DNA of 64,000 bases from RI-153 sp041391225. GTDB lineage: Bacteria > Chloroflexota > Anaerolineae > Caldilineales > Caldilineaceae. The stretch is taken from NCBI GenBank assembly GCA_041391225.1, contig JAWKOL010000003.1, positions 124,001-188,000 on the forward strand, written 5' to 3'. The notes beneath the pieces are model-generated. The model made no database searches. It had not been told where the DNA came from and saw only the letters and a list, made by a program, of their open reading frames with translations. This document shows, piece after piece, positions 21,701 to 28,894 of this stretch. Position 1 is the stretch's first letter. Each line of letters begins with the position of its first letter. Both the position numbers and the translations under genes were made by a program.

Positions 21701-23094
21701 ACGGCATGCAAAGCGAACGTAGCGCCGCAGCCATGCTCGTCCCCAGCTTCGCCGTCGACGCCGCCCAACTGCTCGAACCGCTGACTGTGGACCACACGAT
21801 CAGCGCCATCACGCCCACCGTGCCGTTGCAAGGCATGATCTTCATCGAAGGCGTCACCGAAGCGGACGGCGCAGCCGATGGCGTCCTTGCCGAACTGGGA
21901 GTCAGCACCACGCTCCCCGACGCCGTGCCGCCCGTAGAAGTGACCATGTGGACACCCGGCGCCTACACTGGCGAACAGGACGGCGCCGACGTCTACACCG
22001 CCCAGGTGACGCCCGAAACCACCGGCGATTACACCTACGTCTGGCGCTTCAGCACCACCGGCGGCGCGGATTGGGTCTACGCTGACGGAAGCGGCATCGT
22101 CGACGAGGCCGAATGGACACAGCCCGGCGTGCTCACCGTCCGGCCTGGCGACGACGTCGAAGCGCCCAACCGGCCCTTCCGCATCTCCGAGGTCTTCGCC
22201 TCGCCCAGCCAGATCGTGGTGGAATGGCGCGCATCCCGCACCGCCGACCTCTACGCCTACAACGTCTGTCGCCGTGACGTCACCGCGGGCGAGGACGACG
22301 CTTGCGCCACCCGCTACACCGTGCTGCGCGGATCGCAGATGCTCACCGACACCGCCGTGATCATCAACCACACCTACGAATACTTCGTCCAAACCGTCGA
22401 CACCAGCTTCAACGCCTCCGAGCCGTCGGACGTGCTCGCGGCCACCGCGGCGGAGAACTTCGTCGATGTCACCTTCCTCGTGCGCGTGCCCGACTTCACC
22501 CCGGCGGACGATGTGATCGTCATCGCCGGCGACGACCGTGACATCTTCGGCGGCGAGTGGAACCCGGTGCAGCCGATGGTGCAGGTGGAAGACAACCTGT
22601 GGTCCTACACGGTGACGGTGAAGGAAGGCACACCGCTGCAATACAAGTACACCCGCGGCTCCTGGGAGACCGTGGAGCAGTGGGACACGATCAGCGGCAT
22701 GGCCAACCGCCCCGCCGCCGTCGTCGCCACGCCCGAAGGCACATCGCTCATCGACAACACCGCCACCGACTGGGGCGAAGGCGAAGACAGCACCAAAGCC
22801 GTGCGCAACTGGCGCGATCCGCTGGTCACCGGCATCACAGCAGAAGACGGGACGATCACCGTCACCTTCAACAGCGCCGTCGTGCCGACCGCCGATCTCG
22901 CCGAAGTCGTCACCGTGCGTGGCGCAAGCGGCGCGGACGTCCTCGGCGCGGTGGCGCAGGTCAACGAGACGACCTTCATCTTCACGCCAGAAACGCCCAT
23001 CGTGGGAACCGTGAACGTCACCGTCTTCAACGTGGCAACGGACGTGCCGATGGTGCGCCCGTTTGAGCGGGAGGTGGTGATTGGAGATTCGTGA
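15766..23094 (+). CDS. Secreted amylopullulanase with two GH13 catalytic domains
   Basis: 2442 residues in one uninterrupted frame, behind GGAGG. Order: signal peptide (cut after 'AVYA'), CBM41/PUD-like module (about 47-140), CBM48-like domain (about 280-380), then a pullulanase-type GH13 domain with region I 'DVVYNH' (556-561), nucleophile D629, acid/base E666 and 'HDN' (807-809). Next come an X25-like starch module (about 1084-1170), an N-terminal domain like those of neopullulanases (about 1190-1320), and a second GH13 domain with 'DGVPNH' (1492-1497), D1591, E1623 and 'HDVN' (1701-1704). The tail holds Fn3-like repeats, a CBM20-like starch domain (about 2232-2330) and a Big_5-like domain. 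All catalytic residues are present in both units. It should cut alpha-1,6 and alpha-1,4 links of starch or pullulan outside the cell. No sorting signal is visible at the C-terminus. Confidence 0.93.
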   Translation: MRLALSGPAAPPSRAWASIVFRIILALALFAGMLPQPAVYAALTQQADADTAVIHYHRPDGNYDGWGLHVWEDTTESVTWADALPPTGEDDFGLFWEVGVIEDGETLGFIVHKGDEKDPGPDQFLNLTASREAWILSGDTNVYTEAPDPNAIVAGNINQQAAHWVDANTILWDVANLPADAVITLHYNANAGMSLGQAGVSGEGIRDLALTRAEDGPSAALLERFPHLAGYTAFTLPEDAPNPAVLVRSQLAVTALSVDGDLLDATGLQIAGVIDELFTYDGELGTVWDGDTPTLKLWAPTAKNVRLFLYADPAGEEPTEIVNMRRGRDAELSVWSVTGAPEWTSMYYRYEVRVFVPSTGAIETNLVTDPYSFSLSANSAMSQIVDLNDPALMPDGWATLEKPALNAFEDIVLYELHIRDFSAYDESVPAEERGTYLAFTQADSNGVAHLRALADAGLTHLHLLPSFDIATIDEDKANWTTPDRAELVALPPDAEDQQALIGPVRDEDGFNWGYDPFHYTVPEGSYSIDPQGTTRILEYRQMVQALNQMGLRVVSDVVYNHTNASGQATKSVLDKIVPGYYHRLNRNGLVETSTCCANTATENAMMRKLMLDSLVTWATQYKIDGFRFDLMGHHMLEDMVAVRAILDGLSQDEDGVDGSKIYVYGEGWDFGEVAGNARGVNATQINTAGTGIGTFNDRLRDAVRGVGPFDRGEDMRKQGFVSGLYLNPNETNLPPSGSPHDGGSEAELRRLLHETDWIRIGMAGNLRDYVLVDGRGAAVTGAQIDYNGAPAGYTLDPQESINYASAHDNQTLFDALTYGAPQDTPMAERVKMQQLALSVIGLGQGVPFFHAGSELLRSKSFDRNSYNSGDWFNAIDWTYNDNNFGHGLPAAGDNQDDWPIMQPLLADPTLKPGIMEIDATSTYLQSLLKVRRSSKLFRLETAEQIKQMVRFHNTGADQIPGLIVQSISDLGEGDSDVDGVREAMIVLINARPETVTFQRDLFAGMDLSLHADLVTLGVEFDQENGTFSIPARTTAVFHADFLTDAFVDGLAALDAQIADLLANPPALPEDAAEPAETTIDSVSFPGNYAPQIGGAEWAPDDASVQAADEDGDGIWTLTVQLPGGDYEFKAAINGTWDVNYGLDGEAGGANVPLNVPADGGTVTLSFNVVTNDIAMIVSAPEAVQEAPAVLGDGQIARSALRHDSRSDAYRVPFGAVPENTDVVLRFRTAAEDVEAVRLVINNESTGARSTIPMDRVAVTPSEGGTGYAWWQTNVNVGAAPTIHTYAFEIADGDSIVYYSDNAADGGLGNVNSSPQPLSSAAAGGGRGGFWDIYTYVPNFDAPDWAKNAVIYQIFPDRFRNGDPANDQTADDWFYPEERGRAFPIKPWNTLVPDPQPNDPGANPDWYATWNSTFYGGDLQGVIEKLDYLQDLGVTAIYFNPIFESPSNHRYDGRTFDEVDDNLGVLGDPAASLAVLEELGRAVEDRGMHLILDGVPNHLSTDAYIFDRYGRHDTEGACESVDSPYRDWFFFNDATTGSDECAGGATYEKWAGVSTLPQLNNTNPDVVTNWLGEDGVAMRWLRVPGVDGWRIDVVPDVVNLNPRFFEQFRDVVKAAEPDAMLYSETWFEPDVRARVLGDEFDSTMNYRFRNAVLGFLRDSDWQDGDGTIPALDASTFDSALRALQEDYPPAAWQSAMNLLSSHDVNRALRVLDHDGIDYSSLEPVNAFEDGRNRLRLAAVLQFTLPGAPTIYYGDEVGLVGFGSDIPRDDPYNRQPFPWPDAAGYDDLPSWRQQQTDLLEHYQFLGQLRGEYSFLRTGAWTTFAAEDGLYVYGRKDDTGAAVIAVNRASEPATVDLDLTGFVPLDEDLIEALPSDMAALPIVAEIAPMDFAIWITGPFADLSTPATPEIVSAVAGDGSAALEIDVADPTVADVIVWRSAVDGGYEAVAQLPVTAPASVTYSDEDLPNGQPVYYRVSAVKANGMQSERSAAAMLVPSFAVDAAQLLEPLTVDHTISAITPTVPLQGMIFIEGVTEADGAADGVLAELGVSTTLPDAVPPVEVTMWTPGAYTGEQDGADVYTAQVTPETTGDYTYVWRFSTTGGADWVYADGSGIVDEAEWTQPGVLTVRPGDDVEAPNRPFRISEVFASPSQIVVEWRASRTADLYAYNVCRRDVTAGEDDACATRYTVLRGSQMLTDTAVIINHTYEYFVQTVDTSFNASEPSDVLAATAAENFVDVTFLVRVPDFTPADDVIVIAGDDRDIFGGEWNPVQPMVQVEDNLWSYTVTVKEGTPLQYKYTRGSWETVEQWDTISGMANRPAAVVATPEGTSLIDNTATDWGEGEDSTKAVRNWRDPLVTGITAEDGTITVTFNSAVVPTADLAEVVTVRGASGADVLGAVAQVNETTFIFTPETPIVGTVNVTVFNVATDVPMVRPFEREVVIGDS
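17961..18004. repeat. Imperfect palindromic insert inside the pullulanase domain
   Basis: CCTCCCTCC...CCCCCC-ACGA-CGGGGGGAGTGAGG forms a GC-rich hairpin and encodes a low-complexity loop (LPPSGSPHDGGSEAEL). Composition and symmetry differ from the neighbouring codons. Confidence 0.6.
19703..19739. repeat. Palindromic insert at a domain boundary of the amylopullulanase gene
   Basis: CAGCCGCTG-TCCT-CAGCGGCTG (19708-19729) is a perfect 9-bp stem, extended by CTCCCC/GGGCGGAG. It encodes a Ser/Ala/Gly-rich stretch just before the second GH13 domain. Confidence 0.65.
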
Positions 23095-23117
23095 TTGGGG
23101 AGAAGATTTGAAAAAGA

Positions 23118-23174
23118 GATGATGGGATGATGAGGATGATGGATCTTGTAGATCATCCTCATCATCCCATCATC
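23118..23174. repeat. 23-bp perfect inverted repeat, GATGATGGG type
   Basis: Arms 23118-23140 and 23152-23174 with an 11-base loop, 23 bases after the amylopullulanase stop. Same word family as the repeats at 11.03 and 42.0 kb. No strong U tract. Confidence 0.9.
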
Positions 23175-23217
23175 ATTTCCGTCAACACACCTCAAATTTC
23201 AACAGAACCGGATTAAC

Positions 23218-24636
23218 ATGCCCAATCACCTGCACGAAGACGCCCACAACCTTGACGACATCCTCCGCCGCACCCTCGACGAAGCGCTGACCTTCCTCGC
23301 CGCGGTGGACGAACGACCAGCCGGCGCGGTGATGCCGTCGTCCTTCGCGGCGACGACGCTTGCCGACGAAGGCATCGGCGCGGACGCTGCGCTCGCCGTC
23401 TTCAAAGAACGCTACGAACCGTGGATGAGCGGCAGCGCCGGTCCGCGCTACTTTGGCTTTGTCACCGGCGGGGCAACGCCGGCGGCGTTGATGGGTGACT
23501 GGCTCACCAGCGTCTACGATCAAAACGCGCTGGGATCGGCGGAATCGGTGGCGGCGCAGATTGAATTGGACACGCAGGCGCTGTTGCGCGACCTCTTTGG
23601 TCTCTCTGACACCCACGCCGGTTCGTTCGTGAGCGGGGCGACGATGGCAAACTTTGTGGGGCTGGCGATTGGCCGCCAGTGGATCGGCCAACAGCACGGC
23701 GTCGACGTGGCGCGTGACGGGGTCTATGCCATGCCGCCCGTGCGCGTCCTCAGCGGGACGCCCCATTCCAGCGTCTACAAAGCGCTGGCCATGCTCGGCA
23801 TCGGGCGCAACGCCGTCGTGGACGTGCGCTGCCTGCCCAAACGTGAAGCCGTGGACGTCAACGCACTCGCAGACGCGCTACGCGCCGAGGACGGGCGTCC
23901 TTGCCTCGTCGTCGCCAACGCGGGGACGCTCAACACCGTCGACTTCGACGATCTGCAAGCCATCGCCGCGCTACGCGATCACCATCCATTCTGGCTGCAC
24001 GTGGACGGCGCATTCGGCGCGTTTGCGGCCTGTTCGCCGCGCCACCGTCACCTCACGGCGGGGCTGGATCTGGCCGACTCTATCACCGTGGACGCGCACA
24101 AGTGGCTCAACGTCCCCTACGATGCGGCTATGCAGTTCACCCGCCATCCGGCGTTGCAGGCGCAAGTCTTCCAGAATGCGGCGGTTTATTTGGGGCAGGA
24201 GATTGGGTTGGGGAATTTCGTGCATCGCACGCCGGAAAATTCACGGCGGCTGCGGGCGCTGGCCAGTTGGTTCAGCCTCACGGCGTACGGTCGGCAGGGT
24301 TACGCCGCCATTGTGGACAGGTGCTGCGCGCTGGCGCAGTGGCTCGGCACACAGATCGACGCCGCGCCCGAGTTTGTCCTGTTGGCCCCGGTGGGCATGA
24401 ACGGTCTCTGCTTCACACTTGCCCCAACCGAGGACGGCGTCACCCTGGACGATGTACAGCGCTTCCTGGCGCGTGTCACCGCGGACGGGGGCGCGTTCCT
24501 CACGCCCACGCTGCACCACGGTATCCCTGCCATGCGCGCCTCCATCACCAACTGGCGCACCACAGCAGAGGACGTCGAACGCGCGTGGAAAGCGATCCAC
24601 AAAGCAACGGGGAAAGAAAAAGGCGGGGAGAATTGA
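23218..24636 (+). CDS. PLP-dependent group II decarboxylase (aromatic amino acid/glutamate type)
   Basis: 472 residues, close to the family length. 'TVDAHKWLNVPYDAA' carries the PLP-binding His-Lys pair (H294, K295). 'SGGATPAAL'-like and 'SFVSGATMANF' segments match the cofactor phosphate site, and 'LHVDGAFGAF' supplies the Asp that contacts the pyridine nitrogen. The family decarboxylates aromatic amino acids, glutamate or related substrates. The substrate cannot be fixed here. The stop codon lies in the loop of a strong hairpin shared with the convergent mrp gene. Confidence 0.9.
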   Translation: MPNHLHEDAHNLDDILRRTLDEALTFLAAVDERPAGAVMPSSFAATTLADEGIGADAALAVFKERYEPWMSGSAGPRYFGFVTGGATPAALMGDWLTSVYDQNALGSAESVAAQIELDTQALLRDLFGLSDTHAGSFVSGATMANFVGLAIGRQWIGQQHGVDVARDGVYAMPPVRVLSGTPHSSVYKALAMLGIGRNAVVDVRCLPKREAVDVNALADALRAEDGRPCLVVANAGTLNTVDFDDLQAIAALRDHHPFWLHVDGAFGAFAACSPRHRHLTAGLDLADSITVDAHKWLNVPYDAAMQFTRHPALQAQVFQNAAVYLGQEIGLGNFVHRTPENSRRLRALASWFSLTAYGRQGYAAIVDRCCALAQWLGTQIDAAPEFVLLAPVGMNGLCFTLAPTEDGVTLDDVQRFLARVTADGGAFLTPTLHHGIPAMRASITNWRTTAEDVERAWKAIHKATGKEKGGEN

Positions 24637-24653
24637 GCATTCTCCCCGCCTTT
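24619..24653. terminator. Bidirectional terminator between decarboxylase and mrp
   Basis: 15-bp perfect stem AAAGGCGGGGAGAAT / ATTCTCCCCGCCTTT with a 5-base loop, flanked by A-rich and T-rich tracts. It overlaps the stop codon at 24634-24636. Confidence 0.85.
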
Positions 24654-24670
24654 GGTTTCCATCATCCCGC

Positions 24671-25729
24671 TTACACCAGCTTCAATTGTGGCCGCGGATC
24701 CGCCACATACGTGTTCAAGCGCAACGCAATCTGCCACGCCAGCCGGCGGAAGGTCGCCGCCGTGCTGCTGTCGGGTTGGGCGATCACCACGGGCTGACCG
24801 CTGTCCCCACCAACGCGGACGTTGGGATCGAGGTCCACGCGCCCCAGGAAGCCCACATCCAACGACTTCGCGGCCCTTTCGCCACCGCCGCTGCCGAAAA
24901 TCTCACCCGACATGTTTTCAATGACACCGTTGATGGGGACTTCGAGCTGCTTGAAGGCGGCAGCGCCGCGCATGGCGTCGGAGAGCGATACCTCCTGCGG
25001 CATGGTCACGATGACACCGCCGGCCAGCGGTACCGTCTGCGCCAACGAAAGCTGGGCGTCGCCGGTGCCGGGCGGCAGATCGATGACAAGGTAGTCGAGT
25101 TCGCCCCAGTTCACGTCGCTGAACATCTGCTGGATGGCTTTGTGCAGCATGGGGCCACGCCAGATCAGGGCTTGATCCTTGGGGGCGAGGAAGCCCATGC
25201 TCATGAACTTGACGCCATAGGCCATGGCCGGCGTCAGTTTGTTCTGCGCCACCGGCGGCATCTGGTCTACGCCCATCATCATGGGGATGTTGGGGCCGTA
25301 GATGTCAGCGTCGAGCAGGCCGACGCGTGCGCCGTCCTGGGCCAGGCTCACGGCCAAATTGACCGACACGGTGCTCTTGCCCACACCGCCCTTGCCGCTG
25401 GCCACGGCGAAGATGTGCTTCACCGAGAGGCCGAGTTTGTCGGCAACTCGCTGATCACGCCGCCCTTCCGCATCGAAGTGGACGTCCACGCGGTTGACGC
25501 CGTTCACGCCGGTGATGGCCTGTTCACATGCGCTGCGGATCTGCTCCTGAAATGGGTACTTGGGTGTTGGCATCAAGAGATGAACATGAGCGATTTCGTT
25601 CTCAAGCTCGATATTCTGCACCATCTTGAGTGAGACCAGATCACCTGCCAGTTCAGGCGCAGCAACGCCTTTTAGCGCACTGCGTATGGCCTCTATCGTC
25701 GAACTGTTACCGTGTTGAAAATCAGACAT
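24671..25729 (-). CDS. mrp: Mrp/NBP35 family P-loop ATPase (Fe-S cluster carrier type)
   Basis: 352 residues. An N-terminal MIP18/DUF59 domain (about 10-90) is followed by the deviant Walker A 'SGKGGVGKST' (111-120), 'LLDADIYGPNIPMMMG' and 'DYLVIDLPPGTGDAQLSL'. The family binds and transfers 4Fe-4S clusters to apo-proteins. Oddly, the CPxC motif usually found after 'ENMS' is absent: the sequence runs 'IENMSGEIFGSGGGE', and the only Cys in the protein is in the DUF59 part. Cluster binding may therefore differ. It converges with the decarboxylase gene. Confidence 0.9.
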   Translation of the reverse strand: MSDFQHGNSSTIEAIRSALKGVAAPELAGDLVSLKMVQNIELENEIAHVHLLMPTPKYPFQEQIRSACEQAITGVNGVNRVDVHFDAEGRRDQRVADKLGLSVKHIFAVASGKGGVGKSTVSVNLAVSLAQDGARVGLLDADIYGPNIPMMMGVDQMPPVAQNKLTPAMAYGVKFMSMGFLAPKDQALIWRGPMLHKAIQQMFSDVNWGELDYLVIDLPPGTGDAQLSLAQTVPLAGGVIVTMPQEVSLSDAMRGAAAFKQLEVPINGVIENMSGEIFGSGGGERAAKSLDVGFLGRVDLDPNVRVGGDSGQPVVIAQPDSSTAATFRRLAWQIALRLNTYVADPRPQLKLV

Positions 25730-26097
25730 ACGCCTTCCCTTTAATTGACCTACGAAGTGGTACCAATCCCGAAAAAAGTCTGGATATCCCGAAAAATACC
25801 TGTATTATCGTGTGTTGTAAGTCACACTAAATCTATAGAACGAAACACGGCTGCAATTCGTGAAGAATCGCACAGGCACAGGACATCTAACCCAATCACA
25901 TTACTTCTAACCTATTTCTGATGTCAAGAACTCATGGTTACATTTAGGCTAGGGTTTATGTTTGCAGCGCTTCCGTCACTCAATTGAGCACGATTGCTCG
26001 ATAAGTTGATATAGATCGTTTGCATCTCCTAGACGGCATCGGGCTGATCCGGCGGCATTTCGCAAGGTCGATGCATACGGCAGAACAGGAATATCCC
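25730..26097. other. Intergenic region with divergent promoters, no gene seen
   Basis: 368 AT-rich bases between the divergent mrp and CAP-domain genes. Two direct copies of ATCCCGAAAAA occur near 25766 and 25787, and a GAGCA/TGCTC inverted repeat near 25985. No convincing -35/-10 pair could be chosen. Confidence 0.5.
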
Positions 26098-27342
26098 ATG
26101 TTTTCGTGTCGTTTTTCCACAAACAAAATCCATCACCTGTACCCTACACTTGTTCTTATTGTCACATTGTTTGCTTTGTCGATATCGCCATCCTCGGTGA
26201 ATGCTCAAGAGGGCGTCATCGGCGATGCTATGCCTGCGGTCGATGTTTCAGACGCAGTGGAAGCGCAGATGAGCGGCTGCAATGGCGAAGTTGTGCCTTC
26301 GTCCAACGAGGAATTTGAGGCGAGGCTGGTTGTTCTCACGAATCAGGTTCGTGTGCAATACGGATTGTTGCCACTAAAGCGTGTGCCGACGCTGGATAAT
26401 GCCAGCCGCTACCACGCAACCGACATGGGCCAGGACGACTATTTTGCCCACAGTACGCAGGATCTGGCAGATGGTCGTTTTGTAGAAGTCTGCACATGGA
26501 GCACTCGTGTCGATCATTACTACACAGGCTGGTCCAGGCTTGCCGAAAACATTGCCGCCGGCTACACGACACCCGAGGCGGTAATGGCCGGTTGGATGGA
26601 GAGTGATGGCCATCGCGCAAATATCCTCAACGACGAGTTGACGGAAATCGGTATCGGCTACTTCAGTGGGGCAGGCTCATATCGCCACTATTGGGTGCAG
26701 GATTTCGGCAGTCGTTGGAACAATTACCCGCTGATCATCGATCTGGATGCACCTGCAACCGATAGCGGCGCCGTGACCCTACATCTGCACGGTGAGTGGG
26801 ACAAGGTACGGCTGCGCACCGACGAAGGCGCCTGGTCTGATTGGGTGGCTTTCGAGCAAGGAATGCCTTGGCAGATTTTCGGGGAGGCCGGCGAGCACAT
26901 TGTGCAGGTGGAAATGCAGGATGGGGAGCGCACAGTCAGCAGCAGCGACGCCATTTACCTCATGCAAAGCACCGTAGCCGCACCGACGCTGAGCGCCTTG
27001 CCCGACCAACTTTCGTTCACCTACTACCGGCAACAGCAGCAATTGACCCCGTCATCGCACCAGTTGCGCCCACTCGAAGAGGCCGTAGACGGCTATCGCT
27101 GGCAAGTCATCGTCGACGGAAACTGGCTCAGTGCGACGCCAAATGAAAGCACCGGCGCCGAACCTTTCGAGGTACAGGTCGAAGTATCCAGCGCAGAGAA
27201 CATTCGCAACAGCACGGCAAGCGTCACGGTCAATTTGCTGGACAGCGAGAACAACATCATCGACTCTCATGTCACCTCGGTTGTGCTCGAAGTGAATGAA
27301 GAGGCAATGCAACAGCTATTCCTGCCTGGTGTTGTGCGCTAA
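26098..27342 (+). CDS. Secreted CAP/SCP-domain protein with C-terminal Ig-like region
   Basis: 414 residues from ATG 26098; the frame also allows starts at 26020 and 26071. Signal peptide 'LVLIVTLFALSISPSSVNAQ'. The CAP domain (about 80-215) has 'YHATDMGQDDYFAH', 'LAENIAAGYTTPEAVMAGWM' and 'GHRANILN', the usual conserved His and Glu positions of the SCP/Tpx-1 fold. A beta-rich C-terminal part follows, and the protein ends '-QLFLPGVVR', a short tail I associate with secreted proteins in this phylum. Extracellular; biochemical role unknown for bacterial CAP proteins in general. Confidence 0.85.
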   Translation: MFSCRFSTNKIHHLYPTLVLIVTLFALSISPSSVNAQEGVIGDAMPAVDVSDAVEAQMSGCNGEVVPSSNEEFEARLVVLTNQVRVQYGLLPLKRVPTLDNASRYHATDMGQDDYFAHSTQDLADGRFVEVCTWSTRVDHYYTGWSRLAENIAAGYTTPEAVMAGWMESDGHRANILNDELTEIGIGYFSGAGSYRHYWVQDFGSRWNNYPLIIDLDAPATDSGAVTLHLHGEWDKVRLRTDEGAWSDWVAFEQGMPWQIFGEAGEHIVQVEMQDGERTVSSSDAIYLMQSTVAAPTLSALPDQLSFTYYRQQQQLTPSSHQLRPLEEAVDGYRWQVIVDGNWLSATPNESTGAEPFEVQVEVSSAENIRNSTASVTVNLLDSENNIIDSHVTSVVLEVNEEAMQQLFLPGVVR

Positions 27343-27374
27343 ATAATTGTGCCTTATCGGATGTGCCATATCGG

Positions 27375-27430
27375 ATGAGTAACGAGTAATGAGTAGGTCA
27401 GGGGTGACCTACTCATTACTCGTTACTCAT
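27375..27430. repeat. 26-bp perfect hairpin between convergent genes (ATGAGTAACGAG type)
   Basis: Arms 27375-27400 and 27405-27430 pair perfectly around a GGGG loop. The words (GAGTAA, CGAGTAATGAG) differ from the other hairpin families but the layout is the same. Probably acts as a bidirectional 3'-end structure. Confidence 0.92.
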
Positions 27431-27470
27431 TTGACAGTCGAAAACATGGCGTCATTTCCGCCGTGTGGGA

Positions 27471-28805
27471 CTAGGCGACGTTTCCATCCGCGTGGATCAT
27501 GGCAGCGACGTGTCGCCCCATCTCGACGGCGTAGTTGGTGCCTCGATCCCAAGGGTACACCTGGCTCATCGATGCAAAATACAGACCGTCGATAGGCGTG
27601 CGAATGCTGGGGATCATGGCCTCGTAGCCGGTGACAGGCACGGGCTGTGCGTATTTGGCACGGTGCAGCCAGGCGCCGGTGACCCAACTGGCGTCGAACT
27701 GTGGATTGAAACGGGTCAACGCAGGCAGGAACTCGGCCAGAAGGTCGTCTTTCGTCATCTCGAAGTAGCGATGCGACGGGTCCAGGTAGTCGCCCAGATA
27801 GAGCAGATGATCGCCGGCATAGTGCGCCGGATCGATCATATTGGTGTGTTCGACCAGCGCCAAGAAGGGCAACCCCTCGGTCTTGGGGACGTTGATCCAG
27901 TAGATCCCCTGGGTGAGCGGGCGATCCAGCGCCACAGTCATCACCACCGCGCCCATGCTTTTGAGCTGCGCCAATTGCGCCAGATAAGACGCAGGCAGCC
28001 CCGGCGCCAATCGTTGCATCAGGCCAGGACTGAGGGTGCTGAGCACTTTGTGCGCGGCTTGTGTAGGGCGATCCGCGAAGTGAAGTGTGAAGCCGTCGTC
28101 ACCTGATTCCACCGATTCCACAGCTGCGCCTGTTTCCACCGTCACCCCCAAAGCGCGTACCCCTTCCGCCAGCACGTCGACAAATGCCTGAAAGCCGCCT
28201 TCGTAGTAGCCAAGAGAAGGGGTGCGTTTGTATACCCGCGCCCAAAACCAGGCCAGGTTGACTTCTTGAAAATGCGGCCCAAATTTGCCCTCCAGCATGG
28301 GGCGCCAAAGCATGTGATAGCCGCGGCTTCCCATCCAACGTTCCAGCCACGGGTCGGCCAGGATTCGGTCGAACGAACGCCACGGTGGGCGCGGGTGATA
28401 TTTGAGGTAGGCGATCACAGCGCCCATGCGCAGCTTTTCGGGCAGTGATAGGTGTGGGAACCGCAAAAGCCGCATGGGCGAATCGAACGGGTAGTCTGCG
28501 CCCTGGTAATGCATCACCGTGGTCGGGTGATGGAAGGCAAGCAACGATTCGGCATTCAGATCACGCGTCAGGCCAAGGATGGCGTCATCGTTGCTGAAAA
28601 GGTGATGGTAGAACTTCTCCAACGGCCACGACCATTCAGCGCGCCCCCTGAAGCCCGCGGCAAGCCCGCCGACTTCGTTGCCGGCTTCGTAGACGTGGAT
28701 CGTGTAGGCGCCGGTGCGAGCCAGATCGTATGCGGCGGTCAGGCCGGCGATACCGCCACCGATGATAGCAATGTGCGGCTTCGCCGTGGTTCCGTTTCGT
28801 GTCAC
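27471..28805 (-). CDS. FAD-dependent oxidoreductase (amine oxidase/phytoene desaturase-like)
   Basis: 444 residues from a GTG at 28805 preceded by AGGA. The N-terminal Rossmann motif 'IAIIGGGIAGLTAAYDLA' binds FAD, followed by 'VYEAGNEVGGLAAGFRG' as in protoporphyrinogen oxidase/phytoene desaturase relatives. The C-terminal part 'PIDGLYFASMSQVYPWDRGT' resembles the second FAD-binding segment. 'WPLEKFYHHLF' and a sugar-lipid-like gene style suggest a role in lipid or glycolipid modification, but no substrate can be named. A hairpin at 28845-28872 separates it from the upstream operon. Confidence 0.85.
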   Translation of the reverse strand: MTRNGTTAKPHIAIIGGGIAGLTAAYDLARTGAYTIHVYEAGNEVGGLAAGFRGRAEWSWPLEKFYHHLFSNDDAILGLTRDLNAESLLAFHHPTTVMHYQGADYPFDSPMRLLRFPHLSLPEKLRMGAVIAYLKYHPRPPWRSFDRILADPWLERWMGSRGYHMLWRPMLEGKFGPHFQEVNLAWFWARVYKRTPSLGYYEGGFQAFVDVLAEGVRALGVTVETGAAVESVESGDDGFTLHFADRPTQAAHKVLSTLSPGLMQRLAPGLPASYLAQLAQLKSMGAVVMTVALDRPLTQGIYWINVPKTEGLPFLALVEHTNMIDPAHYAGDHLLYLGDYLDPSHRYFEMTKDDLLAEFLPALTRFNPQFDASWVTGAWLHRAKYAQPVPVTGYEAMIPSIRTPIDGLYFASMSQVYPWDRGTNYAVEMGRHVAAMIHADGNVA

Positions 28806-28844
28806 GATTGGGTCCTATGGTGCAAGGGTAACGGTTGGGGCAGA

Positions 28845-28872
28845 AAAGCCGGCGCCCAGCGGCGCCGGCTTT
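28845..28872. terminator. Hairpin terminator downstream of the redox gene group
   Basis: 12-bp perfect stem AAAGCCGGCGCC / GGCGCCGGCTTT with a CAGC loop. Located 22 bases after the stop of the small double-CxxC gene (reverse strand). The T-run on that strand is short. Confidence 0.75.
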
Positions 28873-28894
28873 GTTTATTGTGCTTGTCGATGGC

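Noticed and set aside
20968..22641. Long open frame on the reverse strand (557 codons)
   Set aside because: It lies wholly opposite the amylopullulanase gene, is Gly/Val/His/Asp-rich without any recognisable domain, and is the usual shadow of a GC-rich coding strand.
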